Shown here: positions 26,429 to 34,409 of the stretch, piece by piece
How the letters are laid out: each line of letters begins with the position of its first letter
Numbering within the stretch: position 1 is the first letter of the stretch
Source of the DNA: Pseudomonas sp. GM48
GTDB lineage: Bacteria > Pseudomonadota > Gammaproteobacteria > Pseudomonadales > Pseudomonadaceae
Assembly (NCBI RefSeq): GCF_000282335.1
Contig: NZ_AKJM01000108.1
Span: forward strand, 1 to 64,000
Direction of reading: 5' to 3'
Length of the DNA: 64,000 nucleotides
Translations under genes and position numbers: made by a program
The notes under the pieces: generated by a model
What the model was told of the DNA's origin: nothing
The model's input: the letters and a program-made list of their open reading frames with translations, nothing else
Database searches by the model: none

Positions 26429-26608
26429 TCAGAGCTGCATTGCCATTGCCATTGCCATTGCAATCTCCAGCCAATTTAGGTTAGCCGGCTTGGCGAGATC
26501 TAGATCGTGTTGCTCGAAGCCAAATTCCAGACAGCTGCCAAGTTCCTTCACATCTCCGACAGAAGTGCCGTACAGCATGTGCCTATGCAGCAGCTCGATG
26601 CGCAACAT
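26429..26608 (-). CDS. Possible small hypothetical protein
   Basis: A 59-residue frame starting at ATG 26608 with AGGGG six bases upstream on the minus strand. It encodes LLHRHMLYGTSVGDVKELG, then an acidic middle and four Met-Ala repeats from the (CATTGC) tract. I do not recognise it. It could be a remnant of a longer gene or chance; it is listed because the ribosome-binding site is reasonable and nothing else occupies this stretch. Confidence 0.2.
   Translation of the reverse strand: MLRIELLHRHMLYGTSVGDVKELGSCLEFGFEQHDLDLAKPANLNWLEIAMAMAMAMQL
26438..26461. repeat. Tandem hexanucleotide repeat (CATTGC)x4
   Basis: Four perfect copies of CATTGC in a row. Such short repeats can expand or contract by slipped-strand mispairing. 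It lies outside any confident gene. Confidence 0.8.
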
Positions 26609-26732
26609 CGCCCCTTTGGACTGGTTTCATTCCAAAATCTAAAGACCTCGTTTTATTTTCTAATGATCACCGAAGGCCGTGTAGACCATAGTTGCGATAG
26701 TCCGTGTAAACCAAAAGTTTATAGTGGCGCTT

Positions 26733-27145
26733 ATGGAAACCTTCAGCAGTATCGAATGCTTTGTGCGCAGTGCCGAGGTTGGCAGCTTTGCTGAAGCGGC
26801 GCGCCGCAAACCGGTCGTGTGCGCTCTTGGCAGTTGACCCATCGCCATCAGCACCATAACCCGTTGACACTCAAGGCACGGATGACCATGAGCGATTCCG
26901 AGGCAGCCTGCGCCACGGCAGCACAGGGCCTGGGCATTGCGCTGGTGAGCATGCCGTTTGCGGTGGGCTATCTGGAAACGGGCCGGTTGCTGCGGGTGTT
27001 GCCGGACTGGTATGTCGATGATGGCAACATTTCTATCTACTATGCTGAACAAAAACTGCTGCCTGGCAAGACCCGGGCATTTGTCGATTTCATCATTGAA
27101 CAGTTTGCCGAGCGGGGGTTGGGGCAGAGGTTTAGTGCTCTTTGA
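26733..27145 (+). pseudogene. LysR-family regulator with large internal deletion
   Basis: From ATG 26733 the first 25 codons read METFSSIECFVRSAEVGSFA then EAARR, the start of a LysR helix-turn-helix domain. The sequence then jumps, out of frame, to the end of the effector domain: from about 26815 the other frame reads LTLKARMTMSDSEAACATAA, GLGIALVSMPFAVGYLETGR, LLRVLPDWYVDDGNISIYYA, the typical LysR C-terminus ending at 27145. Most of the DNA-binding domain and about half of the effector domain are missing. A deletion is the simplest reading. An intact relative may once have controlled the neighbouring racemase/transporter genes or a lost gene. Confidence 0.82.
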
Positions 27146-27171
27146 GTCAGGCTCAGGACCGAGGTGCTGCA

Positions 27172-27264
27172 TTCGCGAGCAAGCCCGCTCCCACATTTGA
27201 TCTGTTGTGAATGCAAAAATTGTGTTCACTGGAGATCCAGTGTGGGAGCGGGCTTGCTCGCGAA
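27172..27264. repeat. REP pair (BIME), GGGAGCGGGC type
   Basis: Two inverted copies of TGTGGGAGCGGGCTTGCTCG-CGAA, at 27172-27195 (minus orientation) and 27241-27264 (plus), separated by 45 bases. It lies between the broken lysR gene and the convergent racemase gene. Confidence 0.92.
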
Positions 27265-27292
27265 GGGGGCAACTCGGTCAACAGTTGCGAAC

Positions 27293-28021
27293 TCAGCGGG
27301 CAAACCGCCCCGGCCAGCCTATGATGTTTTTCGGCCGCGGCGTCGCATACGTCCGCACTTTCGACGTCGACAACCCCAACCGAACCAGGGACTCGGCAAT
27401 AGTCACCGCCGCCGTCACGCCGTCCACTACCGGCACGCCGGTACGCCGGCGAATCTGTTCGTCCAGCCCGGCCATGCCGCCGCAGCCCAGGCAAATCACT
27501 TCGGCCTTGTCCTGGGTCACTGCCAGTTCCGCCTGATGCACGATGGCCTCCAGTGCGCGCTGTGGTTCGTGTTCCAGTTCCAGCACGGCCAAACCACTGG
27601 CCCGCACTGAGGCGCAGCGGTCCCACAGGCCGGAGAGCTTGAGGCGGTCTTCGATCAGCGGCACGGTGCGGTCGAGGGTGGTGACCACGGAATAGGCGTG
27701 ACCGAGAAACATCGCCGTGCTGGCGGCAGCATCGGTGATATCCACCACCGGTACGTTGAGCAGTTCCTGCAAACCTTCGCGGCCGTGCTCGCCGTAGCCG
27801 GCCTGGATCACCGCGTCGAATGGCTGGTCGTAGGACATCACCCGGTCCATGACCGCGATGGCCGCCAGGTAACTTTCGAAATTGCCTTCGATAGAGTCAG
27901 CGCCGAAGTGCGGGGTGAGGCCGACGATTTCCGTGCCGGGTGAGGCCACGGCCTGCGCCGAGCGGGCGATGGCCTGGGTGATGGATTCGGTGGTGTTGAC
28001 GTTGACCACGAGAATGCGCAT
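27293..28021 (-). CDS. Asp/Glu/hydantoin racemase family protein
   Basis: 242 residues, the size of hydantoin racemases (HyuE family). The N-terminus MRILVVNVNTTESITQAIA is characteristic (RILVxNPNTT in relatives). The two catalytic cysteines of this fold are less clear here: one is in the motif VICLGCGGMAGLD (around residue 180), while the position of the first, usually followed by an acidic or AxxD segment, reads AVIQAGYGEHG with Gly-Tyr-Gly instead of a Cys. It therefore may act on another substrate or mechanism (allantoin racemase-like and maleate isomerase-like enzymes share the fold). It is followed upstream on the same strand by an NCS1 transporter, pointing to uptake and use of a hydantoin- or ureide-like compound. 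Confidence 0.82.
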   Translation of the reverse strand: MRILVVNVNTTESITQAIARSAQAVASPGTEIVGLTPHFGADSIEGNFESYLAAIAVMDRVMSYDQPFDAVIQAGYGEHGREGLQELLNVPVVDITDAAASTAMFLGHAYSVVTTLDRTVPLIEDRLKLSGLWDRCASVRASGLAVLELEHEPQRALEAIVHQAELAVTQDKAEVICLGCGGMAGLDEQIRRRTGVPVVDGVTAAVTIAESLVRLGLSTSKVRTYATPRPKNIIGWPGRFAR

Positions 28022-28077
28022 GGGAAGTCCTTATTGCAGGTGGTTCTGCGGCCCGACAACGTCGGGCCGCAGCAGGT

Positions 28078-29619
28078 TTAATGGCTGACGTTGTCGACCG
28101 CGATGGCTTCGCCGCTGACATCGGCGTAGTGCGGTTGGCGCTTGGCGATGATCAGGTAGAGCATCCCGGCGATGCCGGCACCAATCAGCCAGGAGAATGG
28201 CGATACGCTGTGGAATCCAGGCACCAGCGCCAGGACGATGGCGATCAGGGCGGCGGGAATGAACGCCGCCACGGCGCGCAAATTGACCCCGCGACTGTAG
28301 TAATACGCGCCGTTCGGGTCTTCGCTGTACAACTGCGGCACGTTGACCTGGCCTTTTCGAATCAGCCAGTAGTCGACCATGATCACGCCGTACAACGGGC
28401 CGAGCAGGGCACCGAGGCCGGACAGGAAGTACACGATCACCAGCGGACTGTTGTAGAGGTTCCACGGCAGGATCAGCACGGCGATGGTTGCGCTGATCAA
28501 GCCGGCACGGCGGAACGTCAGGTATTTCGGCGCCAGGTTACTGAGCACGAAGGCCGGGGCGACGAAGTTGGCCATGATGTTCACCGCCACGGTGACGATC
28601 AGGAACGCCAGGCAACCGAGCACCAGGAAGAATGTGTTGGGGATCGAGGCGATGATTTCGGTCGGGCTTTCGATGATTCGGCCATTGATCTGAAATTGCG
28701 CGCCGCACAGCAGGACGGTGATGCTGGCAAACACCAGAATATTTACCGGCAAGCCCCAGAAATTTCCGACCTTGATGGTCTTGCGGCACGGCGAAGAGCG
28801 GGCGAAGTCGCAGAAGTTGAGGATCAAGGTGCCGTAGATCGCCAGCCACAGTGCGCCACCGGCAAAGATATTGCGCCACATCTCGGACCCGGTCAGCGGC
28901 TCGCGGATCGACCAGGCGATAGTCGCATCGGCCTGGGTGTACATCCACGCGGCGAGAGCGGCGACGGTCAGCAGAATCACCGGGCCGGCAAACGCCTCGT
29001 AGCGCCGCACCATCTCCATGCCATAGGCAAGGATCGCCAGTTGCACGAACCAGATCGCCACGAAACACACCCAGCCCAGGGTCGACAGGCCGAGGATCGA
29101 GTTGTGGTCGTAGTCGGCGAATCCGGGATGGACCGCCGTCAACAACACGCGAAACACCACCGAGGCCAGGTACGTCTGAATACCGAACCAGGCGATGGCG
29201 ATAACGGCGCGGATCAATGCAGGAATTTGCGCACCGTGAATGCCGAAACTGATGCGGCTGATGACCGGAAACGGCACCCCGGTCTTCTGTCCCATGTAGC
29301 CGGACAGGTTCATGAAGCAATACACCAGCGCCGCACCGATCCCCAGGGACAACAGGATCTGCCAGCCGCCCAGGCCCAGGGCATACAGGCCGATGGCAAA
29401 CGAGTAGTTGGCGATGTTGTGAACGTCGTTGGTCCACAGGGCAAAGATACTGTAGCGACCCCAGCGCCGACCTTCGGCCTTGGTCGGTGCCAGGTCTTTG
29501 TTGTGCAGTCGGGGACTGAGCACGACGGGGACGTGATGCGCTTGACTGTCGGTCGTGTGGGGGGAATGGGAGGAGGGTAGATCCAGCGCGATTTTGTTAT
29601 TGGAGAGACTAGTACGCAT
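28078..29619 (-). CDS. NCS1-family nucleobase/hydantoin:cation symporter
   Basis: 513 residues with about twelve membrane helices. The family start is visible after a 45-residue polar N-terminus: WGRYSIFALWTNDVHNIANY, LGLGGWQILLSLGIGAALVY, and the helix-3 motif GVPFPVISRISFGIHGAQIP. Members of this family (Mhp1, FurA-type, allantoin permeases) take up hydantoins, allantoin, uracil or cytosine with Na+ or H+. I use ATG 29619 with AGGAG nine bases upstream; a longer frame from 29661 is possible. It sits 56 bases upstream of the racemase gene, so the two probably form one transcript. The substrate cannot be read from sequence. Confidence 0.9.
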   Translation of the reverse strand: MRTSLSNNKIALDLPSSHSPHTTDSQAHHVPVVLSPRLHNKDLAPTKAEGRRWGRYSIFALWTNDVHNIANYSFAIGLYALGLGGWQILLSLGIGAALVYCFMNLSGYMGQKTGVPFPVISRISFGIHGAQIPALIRAVIAIAWFGIQTYLASVVFRVLLTAVHPGFADYDHNSILGLSTLGWVCFVAIWFVQLAILAYGMEMVRRYEAFAGPVILLTVAALAAWMYTQADATIAWSIREPLTGSEMWRNIFAGGALWLAIYGTLILNFCDFARSSPCRKTIKVGNFWGLPVNILVFASITVLLCGAQFQINGRIIESPTEIIASIPNTFFLVLGCLAFLIVTVAVNIMANFVAPAFVLSNLAPKYLTFRRAGLISATIAVLILPWNLYNSPLVIVYFLSGLGALLGPLYGVIMVDYWLIRKGQVNVPQLYSEDPNGAYYYSRGVNLRAVAAFIPAALIAIVLALVPGFHSVSPFSWLIGAGIAGMLYLIIAKRQPHYADVSGEAIAVDNVSH

Positions 29620-29786
29620 TCCGGCAGGCTCCTGATGCTCGACGCCGCGATGACTGTGCATGAGCGTTGGCTCGACAAATCTTCGTCGCGGGTGGCGAAT
29701 ATCATTGGTTACGGGGCATCTGCAGCCTGTACGGGATAGGGCGCTTCAGGCTTGCGGATCTAAAGTGTGTGTATGTTTTGAGTTGA

Positions 29787-29796
29787 TTGTATACAA
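29787..29796. promoter_or_regulatory. Possible GntR-type operator upstream of the NCS1 transporter
   Basis: The perfect palindrome TTGTATACAA, followed by the related half site ATGTATGC at 29800-29807, lies about 170 bases upstream of the transporter start. The form TnGTATACnA is typical of FadR-subfamily GntR regulators. No such regulator gene lies next to it in this window, so the binding protein is unknown. Confidence 0.35.
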
Positions 29797-30001
29797 AACA
29801 TGTATGCACTTAAGCCAGATCCATGCCAGTCAGGATTCTATAAAAGCCAGTGCTCATTTCGTTTTGTTATCGAAAGCAGATAACTGACTGAAAAACAGAA
29901 AATTTAAATTGACCGGTTGAACAGGTATTTATTTTTTTGAGAGGGGCTTGGGCGAGGCGGGGGGAAAGGAGATGTAACTTTTTGGGGCGCAGAAACTAAA
30001 A

Positions 30002-30051
30002 GTGCACACACAAATGGCACCTACGGTGACATTCGTGTGTACACATTTTTT
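30002..30051. terminator. Long imperfect hairpin followed by a T run
   Basis: GTGCACACACAAATG (30002-30016) pairs with CATTCGTGTGTACAC (30030-30044) with two mismatches, and the inner CACC-TAC-GGTG extends the stem. ATTTTTT follows on the plus strand; on the minus strand a weaker CTTTTAGTTT follows. It could end the leftward cysH transcript or block read-through in either direction. Confidence 0.45.
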
Positions 30052-30070
30052 GTGGGCTGACACTAACCAG

Positions 30071-30160
30071 TGTGGGAGCGGGCTTGCTCGCGAAAGCGTC
30101 GGGTCAGTCGATACATTTACTGACTGATACACCGCCTTCGCGAGCAAGCCCGCTCCCACA
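30071..30160. repeat. REP pair (BIME), GGGAGCGGGC type
   Basis: Inverted REP copies at 30071-30094 and 30137-30160 (TGTGGGAGCGGGCTTGCTCG core), 42 bases apart, just beyond the cysH stop codon. Confidence 0.92.
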
Positions 30161-30183
30161 GGGGTATTTCACAAGGCTTGGGA

Positions 30184-30924
30184 TCAGGCTTTCGACTTGC
30201 TGATGATGTTCCCGGCATGCAACCCGCATTCTTTCTGCGTCGCTTCTTCCCACCACCAGCGGCCTTCACGCTCATGCTGGTTCGGCAGTACCGGGCGGGT
30301 GCAGGGTTCGCAGCCGATGCTGATGAAACCGCGTTCGTGCAGGCTGTTGTAAGGCAGTTCCAGCATGCGGATGTAACCCCAGATCTCTTCGCTGGTCATT
30401 TGCGCCAGCGGGTTGAACTTGTACAGGGTGCGTTCCGGGGTGGAGAACGCGGTGTCGATTTCCATCACCGCGACGGCGCTACGGGTGCCGGGGCTCTGGT
30501 CCCGACGCTGGCCGGTGGCCCAGGCTTTTACGCCTGACAGCTTGCGGCGCAATGGTTCGATCTTGCGGATGCCGCAGCATTCGCCATGGCCGTCCTTGTA
30601 GAAGCTGAACAGGCCTTTTTCCTTCACGAACGGTTCAAGTTTGGTGTAGTCCGGCGACACCAGTTCGATGTCGATCTTGTAGTGCTCGCGCACCTGATCG
30701 ATGAAGCGATACGTCTCGGGGTGCAAGCGGCCGGTGTCGAGGCTGAATACCTTGACGTTTTTGTTCAGCTTCCAGGCCATGTCCACCAGCACCACGTCTT
30801 CGGCACCGCTGAAAGATATCCACAGGTCATCACCGAACTCGGCAAACGCGAGTTTCAGGATGTCCTGGGCGGATTTGTTGGCATAGGTCGTGGCGAGTTC
30901 CACGACGTCGAACGTTGGGCTCAT
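30184..30924 (-). CDS. cysH: Phosphoadenylyl/adenylyl sulfate reductase CysH
   Basis: 246 residues. CysH reduces APS or PAPS to sulfite in assimilatory sulfate reduction. The nucleotide-binding motif is ISFSGAEDVVLVDMA (residues about 32-46), and the cysteine pairs ECCGIRK (about 140) and GCEPCTRP (about 225) supply four ligands for a [4Fe-4S] cluster, which marks the APS-using class found in Pseudomonas. The C-terminal segment with EGRWWWEEATQKECGLH carries the catalytic cysteine. ATG 30924 is supported by an upstream purine-rich stretch. thrH is divergent, with 175 bases between the starts for both promoters. Confidence 0.95.
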   Translation of the reverse strand: MSPTFDVVELATTYANKSAQDILKLAFAEFGDDLWISFSGAEDVVLVDMAWKLNKNVKVFSLDTGRLHPETYRFIDQVREHYKIDIELVSPDYTKLEPFVKEKGLFSFYKDGHGECCGIRKIEPLRRKLSGVKAWATGQRRDQSPGTRSAVAVMEIDTAFSTPERTLYKFNPLAQMTSEEIWGYIRMLELPYNSLHERGFISIGCEPCTRPVLPNQHEREGRWWWEEATQKECGLHAGNIISKSKA

Positions 30925-31099
30925 CAGGGCGGCTTCCTACAGGTCGGTGGCGCTGGGCGCTCTATATGGGGTCGATGGTAACAAAAAGCTGCACCGGCCG
31001 GGGGACATCCTCTGCGTTGCGCAGGCAGGCCCGAATCGCTAGAGTTCGGCAGTCTTTTTGCTCGCTCGACTCAATAATCAATACAAATGGGAGTGTCTT

Positions 31100-31717
31100 G
31101 TGGAAATTGCCTGTCTGGATCTTGAAGGTGTGCTGGTCCCGGAAATCTGGATCGCCTTCGCCGAAAAAACCGGGATCGAATCCCTCAGGGCCACCACCCG
31201 GGACATTCCCGACTATGACGTGCTGATGAAGCAACGCCTGCGGATACTCGACGAGCACGACCTGAAGCTCTCCGACATTCAAGAAGTGATCGCCACGCTC
31301 AAGCCGCTGGATGGCGCCATCGAGTTCGTCGACTGGCTGCGTGAGCGCTTCCAGGTGGTGATCCTGTCGGACACTTTTTATGAGTTCTCCCAGCCGCTGA
31401 TGCGTCAGCTGGGCTTCCCGACCTTGCTCTGCCATCGTCTGATTACCGACGACAGTGGGCGAGTCACTGGCTACCAACTGCGTCAGAAAGATCCCAAGCG
31501 TCAGTCGGTCCTGGCCTTCAAGAGCCTCTACTACCGGGTGATCGCGGCGGGGGATTCCTACAACGACACCACGATGCTGGGCGAGGCCGATGCCGGGATT
31601 CTGTTCCATGCGCCGGATAACGTGATCGCCGAGTTCCCGCAGTTCGCGGCGGTGCACACGTTTGAAGCATTGAAGCAGGAGTTCATCAAGGCTTCGAACC
31701 GGACCTTGAGCCTGTAA
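31100..31717 (+). CDS. thrH: Bifunctional phosphoserine phosphatase / homoserine phosphotransferase ThrH
   Basis: 205 residues, the length of the Pseudomonas ThrH protein. It is a HAD-superfamily enzyme that removes phosphate from phosphoserine and can pass it to homoserine. Motifs: EIACLDLEGVLVPEIW at the N-terminus (DxE variant of the HAD DxD motif), VILSDTFYEF (motif II), and AAGDSYNDTTMLGEADAGI (motif IV). The start is GTG 31100 with GGGAG upstream; a longer frame from 31058 adds 14 non-conserved residues. It stands alone, between the cysH promoter region and a REP pair. Confidence 0.93.
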   Translation: MEIACLDLEGVLVPEIWIAFAEKTGIESLRATTRDIPDYDVLMKQRLRILDEHDLKLSDIQEVIATLKPLDGAIEFVDWLRERFQVVILSDTFYEFSQPLMRQLGFPTLLCHRLITDDSGRVTGYQLRQKDPKRQSVLAFKSLYYRVIAAGDSYNDTTMLGEADAGILFHAPDNVIAEFPQFAAVHTFEALKQEFIKASNRTLSL

Positions 31718-31727
31718 GCACATTTCC

Positions 31728-31827
31728 TGTAGGAGCGAGCTTGCTCGCGATGGTCGTCAACGATAACGCGGCAAGACTGACACCCCGCGGCGTTTTCAGG
31801 TTCATCGCGAGCAAGCTCGCTCCTACA
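31728..31827. repeat. REP pair (BIME), TAGGAGCGAG type
   Basis: Inverted copies of TGTAGGAGCGAGCTTGCTCG-CGA at 31728-31750 and 31805-31827, between the convergent thrH and pabB ends. The spacer CGTCAACGATAACGCG recurs in other pairs in this window. Confidence 0.92.
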
Positions 31828-31842
31828 GGGGCGGGTGGTGTG

Positions 31843-33186
31843 TCAGAGGTTTTGCAGGGTATCGAGCAGCACCTTCACCTTGGTGATCGATTCCTGATAT
31901 TCGGCCTGCCACTCCGAGTCCGCGACAATCCCGCCACCACCCCAGCAACACACCTGGCCGTCCTTGACCAGCAAACTGCGGATGGCGATGGAACTGTCCA
32001 TCTCACCGCGCACGTCCAGGTACACCAATGAACCGCAATACAGCCCGCGCCGGGTCGGTTCCAGCTCATCGATGATCTGCATGGCGCGAATCTTTGGCGC
32101 ACCGGTAATCGAGCCGCCGGGAAAGCTGCCGGCGATCAGGTCCAGGGCATCACGGCCGTCCGCCAGTTCACCGGTGACGCTGCTCACCAGGTGATGCACG
32201 TTCGGATAGCTTTCCAGGCTGAACAATTCCGGTACCCGGACCGAACCGGTGCGGCAGGTGCGACCGAGGTCATTGCGCAGCAGGTCGACGATCATCAGGT
32301 TTTCCGCTCGATCCTTGGGACTGGCCAGCAGTTCGGCGGCGTTCGCGGCGTCTTGCTTAGGCGTCAGGCCCCGAGGGCGGGTGCCCTTGATCGGGCGGGT
32401 TTCCACATGGCCCTGGCTGACTTTGACGAAGCGTTCCGGCGACAGGCTGAGTACGGCAGCGCCGTCAGGCAAACTCTGGAAACCGGAAAAAGGCGTGGGG
32501 CACGCGGCGCGCAGTGCGCAGTACGCGGCCCACGAATCACCCTGGCAGGGCGCGCGAAACCGTTGGGCGAAATTGACCTGATAGCAGTCGCCGGCCTGAA
32601 TGTATTGCTGAATGCGCTCGATTGCCTGTCGGTACTCGTCAGCGCTCAAGTCGGCAGTCATCGGGGTGAGCAGTTTGAAGGGCGCGCCCACTTCCGCAGC
32701 AGGCTGGCTGAACAGCTCGATCAGGCGCTGACGCTCGCTGTCCGGCAGAGTCGGGTGGAACACCAATTGACTGGTCAGCGAATGGTGATCGCTAATCAAT
32801 GCCCAGCCGTACAAGCCGAAACGTGCGTCAGGCAGTTGCAGGTCGTCCCGAGCCTGGCTCGGCAGGCGCTCCAGATGTCGGCCGAAATCGTAACTCAGGT
32901 AGCCGATCAATCCACCGACAAACGGCAACTCGTAGGGCGCCGGCAGAGTGGCTTCGCCCAGGCGTGTCAGGTTATCGCGCAGGCGTTGCAGGAAATCGTC
33001 GCCACTTTCGTCAGGCGATACCGTCAGTTGTTCCAGCGGCCAGGCGCTGAGCAGGTCATAGCGACCGCGGTCCGCACTGGGGCGGCCGCTGTCGAGCAGC
33101 ACGGCACCGGGGGCATGGCGAATCGCCGCGAAGTACTCGGCGGGGTTGGCACGATAGGGCAGCGGGTGTACGGAGCAGGTCAACAT
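31843..33186 (-). CDS. pabB: Aminodeoxychorismate synthase component I PabB
   Basis: 447 residues. PabB turns chorismate and ammonia into 4-amino-4-deoxychorismate for folate synthesis. The chorismate-binding domain fills the C-terminal 260 residues: KGTRPRGLTPKQDAANAAEL, RAENLMIVDLLRNDLGR, SFPGGSITGAPKIRAMQIID, and YCGSLVYLDVRGEMDSSIAI. The PIKGTRPRG motif carries the family-specific Lys (the Ala/Lys position that distinguishes PabB from TrpE), which supports PabB. The N-terminus VHPLPYRANPAEYFAAIRHA also matches PabB. No glutaminase domain is fused. It stands alone on the minus strand. Confidence 0.93.
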   Translation of the reverse strand: MLTCSVHPLPYRANPAEYFAAIRHAPGAVLLDSGRPSADRGRYDLLSAWPLEQLTVSPDESGDDFLQRLRDNLTRLGEATLPAPYELPFVGGLIGYLSYDFGRHLERLPSQARDDLQLPDARFGLYGWALISDHHSLTSQLVFHPTLPDSERQRLIELFSQPAAEVGAPFKLLTPMTADLSADEYRQAIERIQQYIQAGDCYQVNFAQRFRAPCQGDSWAAYCALRAACPTPFSGFQSLPDGAAVLSLSPERFVKVSQGHVETRPIKGTRPRGLTPKQDAANAAELLASPKDRAENLMIVDLLRNDLGRTCRTGSVRVPELFSLESYPNVHHLVSSVTGELADGRDALDLIAGSFPGGSITGAPKIRAMQIIDELEPTRRGLYCGSLVYLDVRGEMDSSIAIRSLLVKDGQVCCWGGGGIVADSEWQAEYQESITKVKVLLDTLQNL

Positions 33187-33297
33187 GGGTGGGGGAGATC
33201 AGCCATCGAGGCGGGGTGGCGATTGTAGTCCTCTGCAGGATTTGGTCCTAGAGGGGTGTCGGAAAGAAGCATATGGATAACGGCTGAAATAAAACGC

Positions 33298-33417
33298 TGT
33301 GGCGAGGGAGCTTGCTCCCGTTCGGCGGCGCAGCCGTCGCAAACCCGGCTGACTCGGTCTACCTGATAAACCAGAGGGCCGCTGCGCAGCCCAACGGGAG
33401 CAAGCTCCCTCGCCACA
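33298..33417. repeat. REP pair (BIME), GGCGAGGGAGC type
   Basis: Inverted copies at 33298-33322 (TGTGGCGAGGGAGCTTGCTC-CCGTT) and 33393-33417. This is a third sequence class, different from the other pairs in the window, and its spacer has an additional GC-rich inverted repeat around GGCGGCGCAGCCGTCGC. Confidence 0.9.
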
Positions 33418-33422
33418 AAAAA

Positions 33423-34409
33423 TCAGCCCTCGACCGCAGGAATATGCCCAAACATCTCTTGAACAAACGCCACGCGCTCCCCGACGGTTTCAGTCACGCC
33501 ACGGGCCTTCAGGTCTTCCAGTCGCGCCTCGACCGCATGAGTACGCGACGTCAGGCCGCAGTCGTTGGCAATCTGGATATTCAGCCCTGGCCGGGCGTTG
33601 AGCTCAAGAATCAGCGGGCCTTTGTCCTGGTCCAGGACCATGTCGACACCGATGTAGCCCAGCCCGCACAACTCATAACAGCCAGCGGCGAGTTTCATGA
33701 AACCGTCCCAGTAGGGCAGTTGCACACCGTCAACGGCGTTAGTGGTGTCCGGGTGTTTGTTGATAATGTTGTTCAGCCAGGTGCCGCGCAGGGTCAGGCC
33801 GGTGGCCAGGTCCACGCCGACGCCGATGGCGCCCTGGTGCAGGTTGGCCTTGCCGTTGGACTGGCGCGTCGGGAGACGCAACATGGCCATCACCGGGTAA
33901 CCCATCAAAACAATGATGCGAATATCCGGCACGCCTTCATAACTGATGCTTTTGAAAATCTGGTCAGGAATCACGCGGTATTCGATCAGCGCCCGGTCGC
34001 GGTGGCCGCCGAGGGAGTACAGGCCGGTCAGGATGCTGGAAATCTGGTGCTCGATTTCTTCATGGCTGATGATCTTGCCGGACACCGTGCGGTAACGACC
34101 CTCGAAGCGGTCGGCGATCACCAGGATGCCGTCGCCACCAGCGCCCTGCGCCGGTTTGATCACGAAATCATTGCGTGCGCCGATGATCTCTTCGAGATTG
34201 TCGATTTCCTTTTCGGTGGAGATCACGCCATACAGCTCGGGCACATGGATGCCGGCAGCGATGGCGCGCTCCTTGGTGATGATCTTGTCATCGACGATCG
34301 GGTACAGGCTGCGCTTGTTGTACTTGAGCACGTAGTCTGCGTTGCGCCGGTTGATCCCCATGATGCCCTGGGCTTCCAGGGCCTTCCAGGTTTTCCAGAA
34401 GCCGAACAT
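33423..34409 (-). CDS. RimK-like alpha-L-glutamate ligase family ATP-grasp protein
   Basis: 328 residues with the ATP-grasp fold: NDFVIKPAQGAGGDGILVIA (nucleotide-binding lysine and Gly-rich loop, about residue 95), LIEYRVIPDQIF, and a C-terminal metal-site region (GYIGVDMVLDQDKGPLILEL, then NARPGLNIQIAN). The family is annotated as alpha-L-glutamate ligase-like. The substrate is unknown; relatives add an amino acid to a carboxyl or amine group of a peptide or small molecule. It overlaps the stop of the upstream membrane-protein gene (TGATG), and lies third in a fixed trio with a retropepsin-like protease and that membrane protein. Confidence 0.88.
   Translation of the reverse strand: MFGFWKTWKALEAQGIMGINRRNADYVLKYNKRSLYPIVDDKIITKERAIAAGIHVPELYGVISTEKEIDNLEEIIGARNDFVIKPAQGAGGDGILVIADRFEGRYRTVSGKIISHEEIEHQISSILTGLYSLGGHRDRALIEYRVIPDQIFKSISYEGVPDIRIIVLMGYPVMAMLRLPTRQSNGKANLHQGAIGVGVDLATGLTLRGTWLNNIINKHPDTTNAVDGVQLPYWDGFMKLAAGCYELCGLGYIGVDMVLDQDKGPLILELNARPGLNIQIANDCGLTSRTHAVEARLEDLKARGVTETVGERVAFVQEMFGHIPAVEG

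Larger units (their letters stand above)
26208..26732. other. Non-coding stretch between sigma factor and broken lysR gene
   Basis: About 525 bases without a convincing gene. It holds the perfect hexamer repeat (CATTGC)x4 at 26438-26461. A 59-codon minus-strand frame (26429-26608, ATG with AGGGG upstream) runs through this repeat and ends in MAMAMAMQL; I cannot tell whether it is expressed. No clear intrinsic terminator for the flagellar-type operon is visible. Confidence 0.4.
29620..30183. other. Intergenic region upstream of the NCS1 gene and downstream of cysH
   Basis: 564 bases without a gene. It contains the TTGTATACAA palindrome (29787-29796), an AT-rich promoter-like segment (29760-29930), a long imperfect hairpin (30002-30051) and a REP pair (30071-30160), listed separately. 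Confidence 0.6.

Noticed and set aside
26213..26479. An 88-codon plus-strand frame after the sigma factor
   Set aside because: No ribosome-binding site, unusual composition (HCHCHCHC from the hexamer repeat) and no family resemblance.
28081..29580. A 499-codon plus-strand frame opposite the NCS1 transporter
   Set aside because: Composition is His/Asp/Gln-rich, as expected for the complement of membrane-protein codons; no start signal or family motif.
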